NCBI RefSeq assembly: GCF_002946355.1
Contig: NZ_PKOZ01000004.1
Span: forward strand, 202,365-266,364
DNA length: 64,000 nucleotides
DNA from: Pradoshia eiseniae
GTDB lineage: Bacteria; Bacillota; Bacilli; Bacillales; Pradoshiaceae
Direction: 5' to 3'
Both the position numbers and the translations under genes were made by a program. The notes beneath the pieces were generated by a model. It did no database searches and was not told the DNA's origin. It saw only the letters and a program-made list of their open reading frames with translations. Within the stretch, counting starts at the first letter, position 1, and each line of letters opens with the position of its first letter. This document shows, piece by piece, positions 1 to 7,063 of the stretch.

Positions 1-72
1 TACGGAAAAGTCATCCCCTAAAAAAGAAAGGTGAATTAACCCCTTTTTAAATTATTTTTTGTATCAACTGTA

Positions 73-78
73 TATAAT
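73..78 (+). promoter_or_regulatory. Putative -10 box of the structured RNA
   Basis: TATAAT lies 24 bases upstream of the 5-prime strand of the terminal stem. No good TTGACA-like -35 is seen at standard spacing, so this is a weak call resting on position. Confidence 0.3.
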
Positions 79-84
79 CCATCA

Positions 85-414
85 AAGCGGGCAATCTATT
101 ATCAGAGAGGAACGACATACACTTAACCAGTAAGCGGGGGTGTTTGTTCGCGATAATGTAGGCTTTACCCTAAGGTAGATCAGTCATAACTTCTAAAAAA
201 TGAGGTGTTTGCCAAAGGCCATATTACCTGAAATTGGACCTATCCAAGTTATAAGGGGATGGTAGCGTTGGAAACAAAGCATTAAGGTATAAAAAGTGCT
301 TCACTCATAGCGATGTGGAGTACCTGGTACCAAGAAGCGTCTGTTAAAACCAGTTAAGGCATAAGCTTCCTCTCTGAAGGGGCGCAGCATCATGCTGCGT
401 CCTCTTTATTTTTC
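85..414 (+). ncRNA. Candidate structured RNA upstream of hit, unassigned family
   Basis: No plausible protein is encoded here. The two ends are joined by a perfect 11-bp stem, TCAGAGAGGAA (102-112) with TTCCTCTCTGA (367-377), continued by a CTTAAC (121-126)/GTTAAG pairing just inside. Several local hairpins lie within, for example GCC-AAA-GGC near 218-226. A GC-rich hairpin with a U-rich tail follows at 379-414, and a TATAAT box sits at 73-78, so the + strand is the likely transcript, starting near 85. The conserved cores of RNase P RNA, SRP RNA and tmRNA are absent. A short stretch around 202-222 resembles the 6S RNA 5-prime bubble strand, but length and overall fold are not convincing. It may be a free-standing RNA or a leader of hit. 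Confidence 0.45.
379..414 (+). terminator. Intrinsic terminator of the structured RNA
   Basis: Stem GCAGCA/TGCTGC, extended by C-G and G-C pairs, with a three-base loop, followed by TCTTTATTTTT. The U-tract is on the + strand. Confidence 0.7.
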
Positions 415-491
415 TCACATGCATCATGTTCTTTTTTCCATTAATTAATTGTGCTACACTAAAAAAAATATGAAAGAAAGGGTGTAAAGCC

Positions 492-914
492 ATGTCAGAT
501 TGCATTTTCTGCAAAATCATTAACGGTGATATTCCTTCCTCCAAAGTTTATGAGGATGAACACGTACTCGCCTTTTTAGATATCAGCCAAGTAACAAAAG
601 GTCATACCCTGGTCATTCCTAAAATACATAAAGAAAATGTGTACGAGCTAACACCAGAAATTGCTGCCCATGTATTTGAGGCCGTTCCAAAAATTGCTCG
701 TGCCATCAAACAAGAATTCAACCCAATCGGCATGAACGTATTAAACAATAATGGCGAACACGCCGGGCAATCCGTATTCCATTTCCACATCCACCTCTTG
801 CCACGCTATGGCGAAGGAGACGGCTTTGGCGCCGTATGGAAAACACATACGAGCGAATACACACCAGAAGATCTAACAAAGATTGCCGGTGCTATTGGTC
901 AGCATATAAGTTAA
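492..914 (+). CDS. hit: HIT family protein Hit (histidine triad hydrolase)
   Basis: This is a 140-residue member of the histidine triad superfamily, small cytosolic nucleotidyl hydrolases or transferases of the HINT branch. The catalytic HxHxH motif reads HFHIH at residues 97-101, followed by LLPR. An N-terminal CxxC pair (Cys4, Cys7) is typical of the zinc-binding HINT type. Length matches the family. A GAAAGAAAGGGTG ribosome site precedes the ATG. In Bacillus hit lies beside the ecs ABC transporter genes, which would be expected left of the window. A terminator follows directly, so it is probably monocistronic. The physiological substrate is unknown. Confidence 0.93.
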   Translation: MSDCIFCKIINGDIPSSKVYEDEHVLAFLDISQVTKGHTLVIPKIHKENVYELTPEIAAHVFEAVPKIARAIKQEFNPIGMNVLNNNGEHAGQSVFHFHIHLLPRYGEGDGFGAVWKTHTSEYTPEDLTKIAGAIGQHIS

Positions 915-927
915 TTTAATGGTCAGG

Positions 928-957
928 AAGCCTCCTTTGTTTCGGGAGGCTTTTTTT
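928..957 (+). terminator. Terminator of hit
   Basis: AGCCTCC and GGGAGGCT pair around a short loop, followed by seven T residues. Confidence 0.85.
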
Positions 958-999
958 ATACTAATCATGCGAGGGGATTACGATGGATTACTGGCTTTT

Positions 1000-1317
1000 C
1001 ATATCCCTTTGCATAGGGGGGAAGGGGACTTTACCTGTCGATACCGTCTTTCTCCCTATTCACACACAAAGTATGGGCAAAGAGCGGGGATTGCCTGGCT
1101 TTCCCCACCTTTTGTCCACCTTTTCCCCACCCTTCATACCCTTTGCATGGGCATAGGCTGGGCATTCCCTGGCTTCTCCCGCCTTTCGTCCACCCTTTCC
1201 CCACCCTTCATACACTAAGCATGGGCAAAGGCTGGGCATTGCCTGGCTTTCCCCACCTTTTGTCCACCCTTTCCCCACCCTTCATACCCTTAGCATGGCC
1301 ATAGGCTGGGCATTCCC
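1000..1317. repeat. C-rich tandem array, 74-bp period (left copy)
   Basis: Near-identical units begin with G(C/T)ATGG at 1071, 1145, 1219 and 1293, giving an exact 74-bp period; the fourth unit is cut short at about 1317 by IS sequence, and a degenerate partial unit precedes them from about 1000. The top strand is pyrimidine-rich and the bottom strand carries closely spaced GGG and GGGG runs, so a G-quadruplex is conceivable. The same array occurs at 63752-63922. ORFs reading through it on both strands are products of the repeat and are not believable genes. Confidence 0.9.
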
Positions 1318-1516
1318 GATTAAGTCCATATAATTATGTAAATAAAAAGAGTCATTTTATTCACTCTTGGAAACAATGTTTTTTGACCAAAAAACACATC
1401 GAAAAGAGGAATAAAGATGACTCACTTACAATTTAACCTGGATATCGAACTTCTAAAAGCAAATATCATGAATTCTGTCCCACGAAAGTGTTCGGAATGC
1501 ATGTATAGAATATGAT
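1318..1516 (+). mobile_element. Decayed IS256-like element end with truncated transposase start
   Basis: From GATTAAGTCC at 1318 onward about 70 bases are nearly identical to the sequence at 63924-64000. They lead to an ATG at 1417 whose first residues, MTHLQFNLDIELLKANIMNS, resemble the N-terminus of Bacillus IS256-family transposases as I remember them. The frame ends with TGA at 1513-1515 after 32 codons, and no further transposase sequence is visible before serC. The element interrupts the 74-bp array at its left side. Family assignment rests on about 20 residues. Confidence 0.6.
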
Positions 1517-1693
1517 CTATATAAAACTTCGCCTATTATAACCGTTCCCCTAAACACCCAGAATTCACAATTAAAAGCTTATTATCGCAAGGTCCACCCT
1601 AAATCGACTAAATTATCAGAATTCAATTTTACTTTTTCATCGTTCTTAAGTAAAATTGTCGTATTCACTAGCACGAGAAAGGAGAGCTTTGGA
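1517..1693 (+). other. Intergenic region upstream of serC
   Basis: AT-rich leader between the IS remnant and serC. It contains the AAAGGAGAG ribosome site (1678-1686). I see no T-box or other riboswitch core. Confidence 0.5.
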
Positions 1694-2776
1694 ATGGTTA
1701 GAGCTTACAATTTTAATGCAGGACCTGCCGCTTTACCCGAGGAAGTATTACTAAAAGCGCAGAAGGAGTTTCTTGATTTTGAGGGAAGTCATATGTCTGT
1801 CATGGAGCTGAGCCATCGCAGCAAGGAGTACAGCAGAGTGCATGATAGAGCAAGTGCACTGCTGCGAGAGTTGATGGAAATCCCCGAGGATTATGAAGTT
1901 TTATTTTTGCAAGGAGGCGCTTCCCTTCAATTTTCCATGGTGCCGATGAATTTGCTTGATAAGAATTTAGGAGCGAGTTATATCCTTACAGGCTCATGGT
2001 CAGAGAAGGCGCTAAAGGAAGCCAAAAAGGTTGGGCCGGTCGAGGTAGCCGCTTCAACGAAGGAATCCGGCTATCATGCTATTCCTGCCCTCGCTGATAT
2101 CCAGTGGAAACAGGAGACGTCTTATGTACATTTAACAAGCAATAATACAATTTATGGCACTCAGTGGAAGGAGTTCCCGCAAACTGGGCATATTCCGCTT
2201 ATCACTGATATGTCGAGTGATATATTGAGCAAGAAGATTGATGTATCCCGCTTCGGCCTCATTTATGCTGGGGCTCAAAAGAACCTTGGACCGTCTGGGG
2301 TGACAGTCGTCATCATACGCAAGGATTTAATCAAGCATGATGACAGTTTGCCTACCATGCTTTCCTATGATACCCACGTGAATTCCCGTTCCTTATACAA
2401 TACACCGCCTACCTTTGCAATCTACCTCTTATCGTTAGTGCTTGAGTGGACAAAGGATCATGGTGGCGTAAGCCAAATAGAGAAGCTTAATAAAGAAAAA
2501 TCAGCACTTATCTACAATGCGATTGATGAAAGCAGCGGATTTTACACCGGTCATGCTGATCGAGACAGCCGATCAGATATGAACATCACTTTTACACTGC
2601 CTTCAAGCGAATTGACAAAACAATTTCTGCAGGAAGCAGCTAATGAGGGTTTTATCGGGCTTAGCGGCCATCGTTCGGTCGGGGGCTGCAGAGCTTCCAT
2701 CTATAATGCCGTCCCACTCGAACATTGCTTGACATTGGCGGAATTCATGAAAAATTTTCAAAAAACAAACAGTTAG
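1694..2776 (+). CDS. serC: Phosphoserine aminotransferase SerC
   Basis: This 360-residue class V PLP aminotransferase makes O-phosphoserine from 3-phosphohydroxypyruvate and glutamate in serine synthesis; the same fold serves pyridoxine synthesis in some bacteria. The N-terminus YNFNAGPAALP is the SerC signature, and the Schiff-base lysine is K196 in YAGAQKNLGPSG. A C-terminal GHRSVGGCRASIYNA block completes the family. Length is standard. The ATG is preceded by AAAGGAG at good distance. trpP follows after about 110 bases with its own leader, the order known from B. subtilis. Confidence 0.96.
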   Translation: MVRAYNFNAGPAALPEEVLLKAQKEFLDFEGSHMSVMELSHRSKEYSRVHDRASALLRELMEIPEDYEVLFLQGGASLQFSMVPMNLLDKNLGASYILTGSWSEKALKEAKKVGPVEVAASTKESGYHAIPALADIQWKQETSYVHLTSNNTIYGTQWKEFPQTGHIPLITDMSSDILSKKIDVSRFGLIYAGAQKNLGPSGVTVVIIRKDLIKHDDSLPTMLSYDTHVNSRSLYNTPPTFAIYLLSLVLEWTKDHGGVSQIEKLNKEKSALIYNAIDESSGFYTGHADRDSRSDMNITFTLPSSELTKQFLQEAANEGFIGLSGHRSVGGCRASIYNAVPLEHCLTLAEFMKNFQKTNS

Positions 2777-2801
2777 GCTATATTCTTCCTGCATTTGATG
2801 T

Positions 2802-2807
2802 TATAAT
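2802..2807 (+). promoter_or_regulatory. Possible -10 box for trpP
   Basis: TATAAT about 80 bases upstream of the trpP ATG and 25 bases past the serC stop. The -35 at standard spacing is poor. Confidence 0.35.
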
Positions 2808-2832
2808 CTGAATAAGCTTTTTGCGGCTGGCA

Positions 2833-2884
2833 TAGAGAGCACAGCCGAAGAAGCGAATAGACAGTTGAGCTTAGAAGAGGAGAG
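2833..2884 (+). promoter_or_regulatory. TRAP-type (G/U)AG triplet array overlapping the trpP ribosome site
   Basis: GAG at 2867, TAG at 2872, GAG at 2877 and GAG at 2882 are spaced exactly five bases apart, with CAG in register at 2862 and further TAG/GAG triplets at 2833, 2837 and 2858. The last triplets overlap the Shine-Dalgarno of trpP. In B. subtilis tryptophan-loaded TRAP (MtrB) binds such NAG repeats and blocks TrpP translation, so the same control is inferred here. Confidence 0.7.
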
Positions 2885-2889
2885 ATAAA

Positions 2890-3408
2890 ATGAATACAAA
2901 ATCATTGGTAACCCTGTCGTTGCTAGTCGGAATCGGTGCAGTCTTACACACGGTTGTACCTGGATTTGCCTTTGGAATGAAGCCGGATCTAATGCTTCTG
3001 ATGATGTTTCTCGGCATCTTTTTACTGCCAGACTTGAAGAATGCACTCTTAATAGGTGCGGTCACAGGAATCATTTCCGGATTAACCACCACATTCCCAG
3101 GAGGACAAATACCGAATATCATCGATAAGATTTTGACAGCGCTAATTATTTACGCAATCTATGCATTGGTCAAGAAATTTGTTAAACCAGCAGTTGCTAG
3201 CCTATTTTTAACCTTAATCGGCACCCTGCTTTCTGGGACAATTTTCTTAACATCAGCTTATCTTCTTGTCGGTCTGCCAGGTCCATTTTTGACCTTAGCT
3301 GCTGGCGCCATCCTACCTGCACTCGTCATAAACACCGTGATGATGGTCATCATTTACCCGATTGCAGCGAATATCCTAAGAAGGACCAATGTAGCAATTA
3401 CCTCATAA
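2890..3408 (+). CDS. trpP: Tryptophan transport protein TrpP
   Basis: This is a 172-residue membrane protein matching TrpP (formerly YhaG), the probable tryptophan uptake component, related to ECF-type S-components. It is almost entirely hydrophobic with about five membrane segments: residues about 5-25, 30-50, 55-80, 98-125 and 130-160. An FPGGQIPNIIDK loop lies near residues 72-83. Position after serC and before yhaH agrees with B. subtilis. The leader carries a period-five (G/U)AG array over the ribosome site, pointing to TRAP control. A strong terminator follows. Confidence 0.9.
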   Translation: MNTKSLVTLSLLVGIGAVLHTVVPGFAFGMKPDLMLLMMFLGIFLLPDLKNALLIGAVTGIISGLTTTFPGGQIPNIIDKILTALIIYAIYALVKKFVKPAVASLFLTLIGTLLSGTIFLTSAYLLVGLPGPFLTLAAGAILPALVINTVMMVIIYPIAANILRRTNVAITS

Positions 3409-3416
3409 ATAATTAC

Positions 3417-3447
3417 AAGAGGATAACCCAGTCGTTATCCTCTTTTT
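3417..3447. terminator. Bidirectional terminator between trpP and the converging small gene
   Basis: AAGAGGATAAC pairs with GTTATCCTCTT around a six-base loop. T-runs on both strands suit both converging genes. Confidence 0.85.
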
Positions 3448-3454
3448 GATTTCA

Positions 3455-3640
3455 TTATATTATCCATAACACTATAAGAAGGAAAAATGCCCCTAAAAAC
3501 GCTCCTCCGCTAATTTGTAATCTCTTCATCACAATTCTCTTTGATGGATATACTCCTCCCTGACCAAGCACATAAACCGAATGAAGCATTACGCCAAAAG
3601 AACCACTAGCCAGGATGAGCAATAAGACTGGCGCCAACAT
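3455..3640 (-). CDS. Small hypothetical membrane protein, 61 residues
   Basis: I do not recognise the family. The product has two hydrophobic segments (about 1-25 and 44-61) around a short basic loop containing YPSKRIVMKR, so it is probably a two-pass inner-membrane miniprotein. The gene looks real because GGAGGGG lies nine to ten bases before the ATG and the convergent terminator with trpP closes it. No conserved motif suggests a function. Confidence 0.7.
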   Translation of the reverse strand: MLAPVLLLILASGSFGVMLHSVYVLGQGGVYPSKRIVMKRLQISGGAFLGAFFLLIVLWII

Positions 3641-3897
3641 AATAGTAACCCCTCCATCCTTGTTTTTTCAATATTATGCATGGCTTGTTCGCGATATGAA
3701 GGGGCAAGTTTGAGGCATTTTAGATGATTTACATTAAAAACATGAATTTTTAGATAGAAATAGTTTCTGAAAATAACATTTCACGTTTAAAATGATATAA
3801 AAAAAGGAAATGTTTAATATAAGGGCTATTTTTTAAAGGAATTTTTATGTTTATGTAGAAATTTGTTAAAGGAAGAATAAATTGGGGTGAATAACAA

Positions 3898-4263
3898 ATG
3901 AAAGCAAATTCTTTAGTAATTGGTTTTATATCTGGTTTTGCCGTAGCCGGAGTTGGTGTACTGCTTAGCACCCCTGCATCCGGCAAAGAAGTACGCACTA
4001 ATATTAAGGAGACAAAAGATGAAACTGTCCTCCTTCTTAAAGATGTACAACAAGCGGTCATTCAATTGAAAAATGACTGTATATCAGCCGCCAACATCAG
4101 TAAAGCACAAGTCAATCTGTTCATCAAAGATGCAAAAGAATTGATCCAGGAATGGAATAAGGATGCTAAGCAGCATACAGAAGCCATACAGGTTCAAATC
4201 AAAGACGTAGAAACAGCCATCAGCGAGCTAGAGGCCGCCATTTCACCAACGCCGGCAAAATAA
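3898..4263 (+). CDS. yhaH: YtxH-domain protein YhaH
   Basis: This 121-residue protein has the YtxH plan: one N-terminal membrane segment (about 6-25, with a GFAVAGVGVLLSTPASGKE turn) followed by a charged helical region. The TPASGKEVR stretch after the membrane segment is typical of the family, whose B. subtilis members include general stress proteins. The position between trpP and hpr matches yhaH. GGGGTG precedes the ATG. A GTTTAA box at 3785-3790 could be half of a SigB promoter, but the matching -10 is poor. Function is unknown beyond membrane-anchored stress association. Confidence 0.85.
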   Translation: MKANSLVIGFISGFAVAGVGVLLSTPASGKEVRTNIKETKDETVLLLKDVQQAVIQLKNDCISAANISKAQVNLFIKDAKELIQEWNKDAKQHTEAIQVQIKDVETAISELEAAISPTPAK

Positions 4264-4389
4264 AACATTATATAGAAAAATTGATACAAATTTGCAAAAA
4301 AAGTTTCTAAAAATTTGGCAAATTACCTTTTTTGTTATTTAATATTTTGTAAGGATAATAATGAAAAAAGAAAAGTAGGTGAATGAATC

Positions 4390-4968
4390 ATGTCTGAAAA
4401 TTTAAATTCAGTCAAAGAAGCCATGTTATTCACGCAGCGTGTCGCACAGTTGAGCAAGGCTTTATGGAAAGCAATTGAAAAAGACTGGCAACAGTGGATC
4501 AAGCCTTATAATTTGAATATCAATGAACACCATATTCTCTGGATAGCTTACCACTTAAAGGGTGCATCCATTTCCGATGTCGCTAAATTTGGGGTCATGC
4601 ATGTATCAACTGCCTTTAATTTCTCCAAGAAACTTGAAGAACGCGGATTGCTCCGTTTTTCTAAGAAAGAAAACGATAAACGTAATACGTATATTGAATT
4701 GACTGACAAAGGCGTTGAGCTTTTGCTTGAGATTGTCAGAGTATTTGATTCCTCCAAAAACTCCGTCTATCTTGGAGCTCAGCCATTAAAAGAACTATAC
4801 GGCAAATTCCCGGATATGATGGAAATGATGGCAATCGTCAAGAACATTTATGGGGATGATTTCATGAATATTTTTGAAAAATCCTTTGCAAATCTTGAGC
4901 ATGAATTTACCGATGTGAATGGCTTTCTCGAAAAAATTGAACACCAAGAAAAAGAACCAATTCAATAA
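4390..4968 (+). CDS. hpr: MarR-family transition-state regulator Hpr (ScoC)
   Basis: This 192-residue winged-helix protein matches Hpr/ScoC, which in B. subtilis represses extracellular protease, sporulation and peptide transport genes during the transition to stationary phase. The MarR DNA-binding region covers about residues 30-115: [26 protein letters not shown], recognition helix around [18 protein letters not shown], and a wing near [15 protein letters not shown]- and C-terminal helices form the dimer interface. Position between yhaH and prsA agrees with B. subtilis. A TAGGTGAATGAATC ribosome site precedes the ATG and a terminator follows. Confidence 0.93.
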   Translation: MSENLNSVKEAMLFTQRVAQLSKALWKAIEKDWQQWIKPYNLNINEHHILWIAYHLKGASISDVAKFGVMHVSTAFNFSKKLEERGLLRFSKKENDKRNTYIELTDKGVELLLEIVRVFDSSKNSVYLGAQPLKELYGKFPDMMEMMAIVKNIYGDDFMNIFEKSFANLEHEFTDVNGFLEKIEHQEKEPIQ

Positions 4969-4987
4969 TACGGGGACAATCCCATTT

Positions 4988-5016
4988 AAAGCGGACTTTT
5001 TTCTAATCCGCTTTTG
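4988..5016 (+). terminator. Terminator of hpr
   Basis: AAAGCGGA pairs with TCCGCTTT around an 11-base loop, followed by a short T-rich tail. Confidence 0.75.
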
Positions 5017-5183
5017 CCTTGATACCTTTTGCTCATCCTCTCACAATTTTTTCCTCACCAAGAATATAAACCAAACAACCCCACAATATGTTAATAATCG
5101 ATTATCCGCCCTCATACTCTTTGCAGTATAGGTTGTTTTTTGATAATGTAAGAGAGATAACGCGCCAAGGGGGGGTTAGCAGG

Positions 5184-5372
5184 ATGATTTTTCTTATTTG
5201 GTTTTCCTTTTTTGCTCTCTTTTTCCTGTACTATATTAATAGACTATCCACCAGCTTCTGTATAAAGAAAGAAATCCCAGAAGAAAGACAGGATAGGTTT
5301 TATCGTACTATCAATGTACTCATCACGATCCTGCTAGTTTCAACCTATCTCGAAATATTATATGCAACATAA
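5184..5372 (+). CDS. Small hypothetical membrane protein, 62 residues
   Basis: Not a family I recognise. The reading frame is open further upstream, but CCAAGGGGGGG places translation at the ATG at 5184. The product has two hydrophobic segments (about 1-20 and 43-60) joined by a charged loop (KKEIPEERQDRFYR). The hairpin at 5371-5402 ends the transcript. It lies between hpr and prsA, where Bacillus genomes carry variable small genes. Confidence 0.65.
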   Translation: MIFLIWFSFFALFFLYYINRLSTSFCIKKEIPEERQDRFYRTINVLITILLVSTYLEILYAT

Positions 5373-5402
5373 AAGACGAATGCCAATGCACTCGTCTTTC
5401 TT
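5371..5402 (+). terminator. Terminator after the 62-residue membrane protein gene
   Basis: AAAGACGA pairs with TCGTCTTT around a GC-containing loop, with a modest T-rich tail. Confidence 0.7.
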
Positions 5403-5412
5403 CTTCCTGCGA

Positions 5413-5496
5413 TTAAATCCAGGACGCCCCGATGATGACCAACAAGATAAATAAAACTACTAGTAAAGCGAAACCTCCGCCGTATCCTCCAGACAT
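5413..5496 (-). CDS. YjcZ-family miniprotein, 27 residues
   Basis: The ORF encodes an N-terminal MSGGYGGGFALL followed by one hydrophobic helix ending GASWI. This is the YjcZ family of very small single-pass proteins found in spore formers and usually annotated as sporulation proteins. GGGAGG precedes the ATG. A paralogue lies 42 bases further on the same strand, so the two may be a tandem duplication and possibly one transcript. Too short for most gene finders. Confidence 0.85.
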   Translation of the reverse strand: MSGGYGGGFALLVVLFILLVIIGASWI

Positions 5497-5537
5497 TGTT
5501 GTATCCTCCCTTCAATCACGATGGATTGGTATACTTC

Positions 5538-5624
5538 TTAATAAATCCAAGATGCACCAACAATCACGAGTAATATGAAAAGCACGACTATGAAGGCAAA
5601 TCCTCCTCCGTAACTTTGACCCAT
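5538..5624 (-). CDS. YjcZ-family miniprotein, 28 residues
   Basis: Paralogue of the preceding miniprotein: MGQSYGGGFAFIVV, then a hydrophobic helix ending GASWIY. The YGGGFA motif is shared. AAAAGGAGGTG gives a near-perfect ribosome site. The two copies differ mainly at the N-terminus and in V/I/L choices. The role in sporulation is inferred from the family only. Confidence 0.87.
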   Translation of the reverse strand: MGQSYGGGFAFIVVLFILLVIVGASWIY

Positions 5625-5851
5625 GATAACACCTCCTTTTGAGCTGCTACCCTATCCTATTCATCCTTGGCAAGAAAGGAATGGGCTGATTGCTTATATG
5701 CTCACTTTTTTGACTGGACGATTCAGAAGCGAAGGCTCTCCCTTCTCTTCCTAATGTCTCATTATCCTATGCTCAACAAGTGAAAATTGATTATGCCTTC
5801 CGCCTAATAGGCTAAATTAGCCTGCTTATCCTTTTTTTAGAAGAGGAATTG

Positions 5852-5860
5852 TGGTATAGT
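5852..5860 (+). promoter_or_regulatory. Extended -10 promoter of prsA
   Basis: TGGTATAGT matches the TGnTATAAT extended -10, 57 bases upstream of the prsA ATG. The upstream region is T-rich without a clear -35, as is common for extended -10 promoters. Confidence 0.5.
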
Positions 5861-5916
5861 TATGCTTGTTATAAATATAGGGATGTTTTGGCAATATGCT
5901 AAAAGGAGTGTAAGGG

Positions 5917-6774
5917 ATGAAGAAATGGTTAATCACGGTAGCATCGGTCTCAACGCTAATCGGCCTCAGCGCCTGCAATAGCGACAATGGGTCCAAGGAG
6001 ACAATCGCAGAAACGAAATCAGGCAATGTAACGAAAGATGAGTTCTATGAGGAATTGAAAGACAAATATGGAGACCAAGTCCTTCAGGAACTTGTTTATA
6101 AGAAGGTTTTCACTGATCAGTATAAGGTAAGTGACAAAGAAGTAGACAAGCGCCTTGAAGAAACAAAGGCAAACCTTGGTGATAATTTCGAAAGTGCACT
6201 CGCCCAAAATGGTTATGCTAATGAGGAAGACTTCAAGGAAGAGCTAAAGTATCAGTTAGCCCAAGAAAAGGCAGCCCTAGAAACAGTTGATGTATCTGAA
6301 GATGAACTGAAAGATTATTACGAGAACAAGTATACAGTTAACCTGAAAGCCAGACACATCCTTGTTGCTGATGAAGAAACAGCAAAAGAAGTAAAGAAAA
6401 AGCTAGATAGTGGCGAGAAATTCGCTGATTTGGCAAAAGAATATTCAACTGATGAGGCATCGAAAGAACAAGGCGGCGACCTTGGAGAATTTGGTGTCGG
6501 CAAAATGGTTCCTGCTTTTGAAGAAGCGGCATATAATTTGAAAGTAGATGAAATTTCTGAGCCAGTACAGTCTGATTACGGTTTCCACATCATCCAAGTG
6601 ACTGATCGCGTGAAGAATGACAGCCCTTCCTATGAAGATGCGAAGGCTGATGTCGAAAGAAGCGTCAAGACAGCAAAAGTGGATTCCGCTAAAGCTCAAG
6701 AAGCAATCCAAAAGGTTATTGATGATTCAGACATTAAGGTAAAGGATAAAGAGCTGGAAGGTTCTTTCGAATAA
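5917..6774 (+). CDS. prsA: Foldase lipoprotein PrsA (parvulin-type peptidyl-prolyl isomerase)
   Basis: This 285-residue lipoprotein helps secreted proteins fold at the outer face of the membrane. A type II signal peptide ends in lipobox LSAC, making Cys20 the lipidated residue. The parvulin domain spans about residues 135-230 ([59 protein letters not shown]); the helical regions on either side form the chaperone bowl. Length is typical. Hpr, encoded just upstream, is a protease-gene regulator, so secretion control and secretion folding are neighbours, as in B. subtilis. Confidence 0.96.
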   Translation: MKKWLITVASVSTLIGLSACNSDNGSKETIAETKSGNVTKDEFYEELKDKYGDQVLQELVYKKVFTDQYKVSDKEVDKRLEETKANLGDNFESALAQNGYANEEDFKEELKYQLAQEKAALETVDVSEDELKDYYENKYTVNLKARHILVADEETAKEVKKKLDSGEKFADLAKEYSTDEASKEQGGDLGEFGVGKMVPAFEEAAYNLKVDEISEPVQSDYGFHIIQVTDRVKNDSPSYEDAKADVERSVKTAKVDSAKAQEAIQKVIDDSDIKVKDKELEGSFE

Positions 6775-6775
6775 A

Positions 6776-6806
6776 GAAAAACTCGGCTATTCAGCCGAGT
6801 TTTTTA
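6776..6806. terminator. Bidirectional terminator between prsA and yhaL
   Basis: ACTCGGCT pairs with AGCCGAGT, with A5 before and T6 after, so it can serve both converging genes. Confidence 0.85.
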
Positions 6807-6983
6807 ATTTGCCTTTTCTGTTAAGGATCGCTTCTTCTTTTCCTCTTCCATCCGTTCGATGTATACCTTGCCTTCATCCTCTATAAACGCTTCATCAAAT
6901 TCCCTGTCTTCCTTCATTGACCTGATCGTCATGTAGGCACTAACAAAAATTCCTGCTACGATGAACCACATGAAAAATGGCAT
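6804..6983 (-). CDS. yhaL: Sporulation protein YhaL
   Basis: This 59-residue protein has one N-terminal membrane helix (about 3-22, FFMWFIVAGIFVSAY) and an acidic/basic tail, matching YhaL, a small sporulation-associated protein of Bacillus. An upstream in-frame TTG at 6992 is too close to the AAGGGAG site; the ATG at 6983 has correct spacing and was chosen. It faces prsA and shares the terminator. No molecular function is known. Confidence 0.82.
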   Translation of the reverse strand: MPFFMWFIVAGIFVSAYMTIRSMKEDREFDEAFIEDEGKVYIERMEEEKKKRSLTEKAN

Positions 6984-7063
6984 AAAAGACAATCTCCCTT
7001 CTTAAAGGGACAGGCCCTTTTCAACCATTATATGCGGGCACACCATGATTATGCGGATGGGTT

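Noticed and set aside
85..414. Assignment as 6S, SRP, RNase P or tmRNA
   Set aside because: The conserved cores of the last three are absent. The 6S resemblance is limited to about 20 bases, and the known B. subtilis 6S loci lie elsewhere; left as unassigned.
919..1278. Open frames on both strands through the C-rich array (99 and 72 codons)
   Set aside because: They are translations of the 74-bp tandem repeat, with no ribosome site and low-complexity repeating product.
1000..1317. CRISPR array
   Set aside because: Period 74 bp, but the whole unit is conserved with no variable spacers, and no cas genes are near.
3785..3811. SigB promoter of yhaH
   Set aside because: GTTTAA is perfect but the GGAAAT at the -10 position deviates at two bases from GGGTAT; too weak to list.
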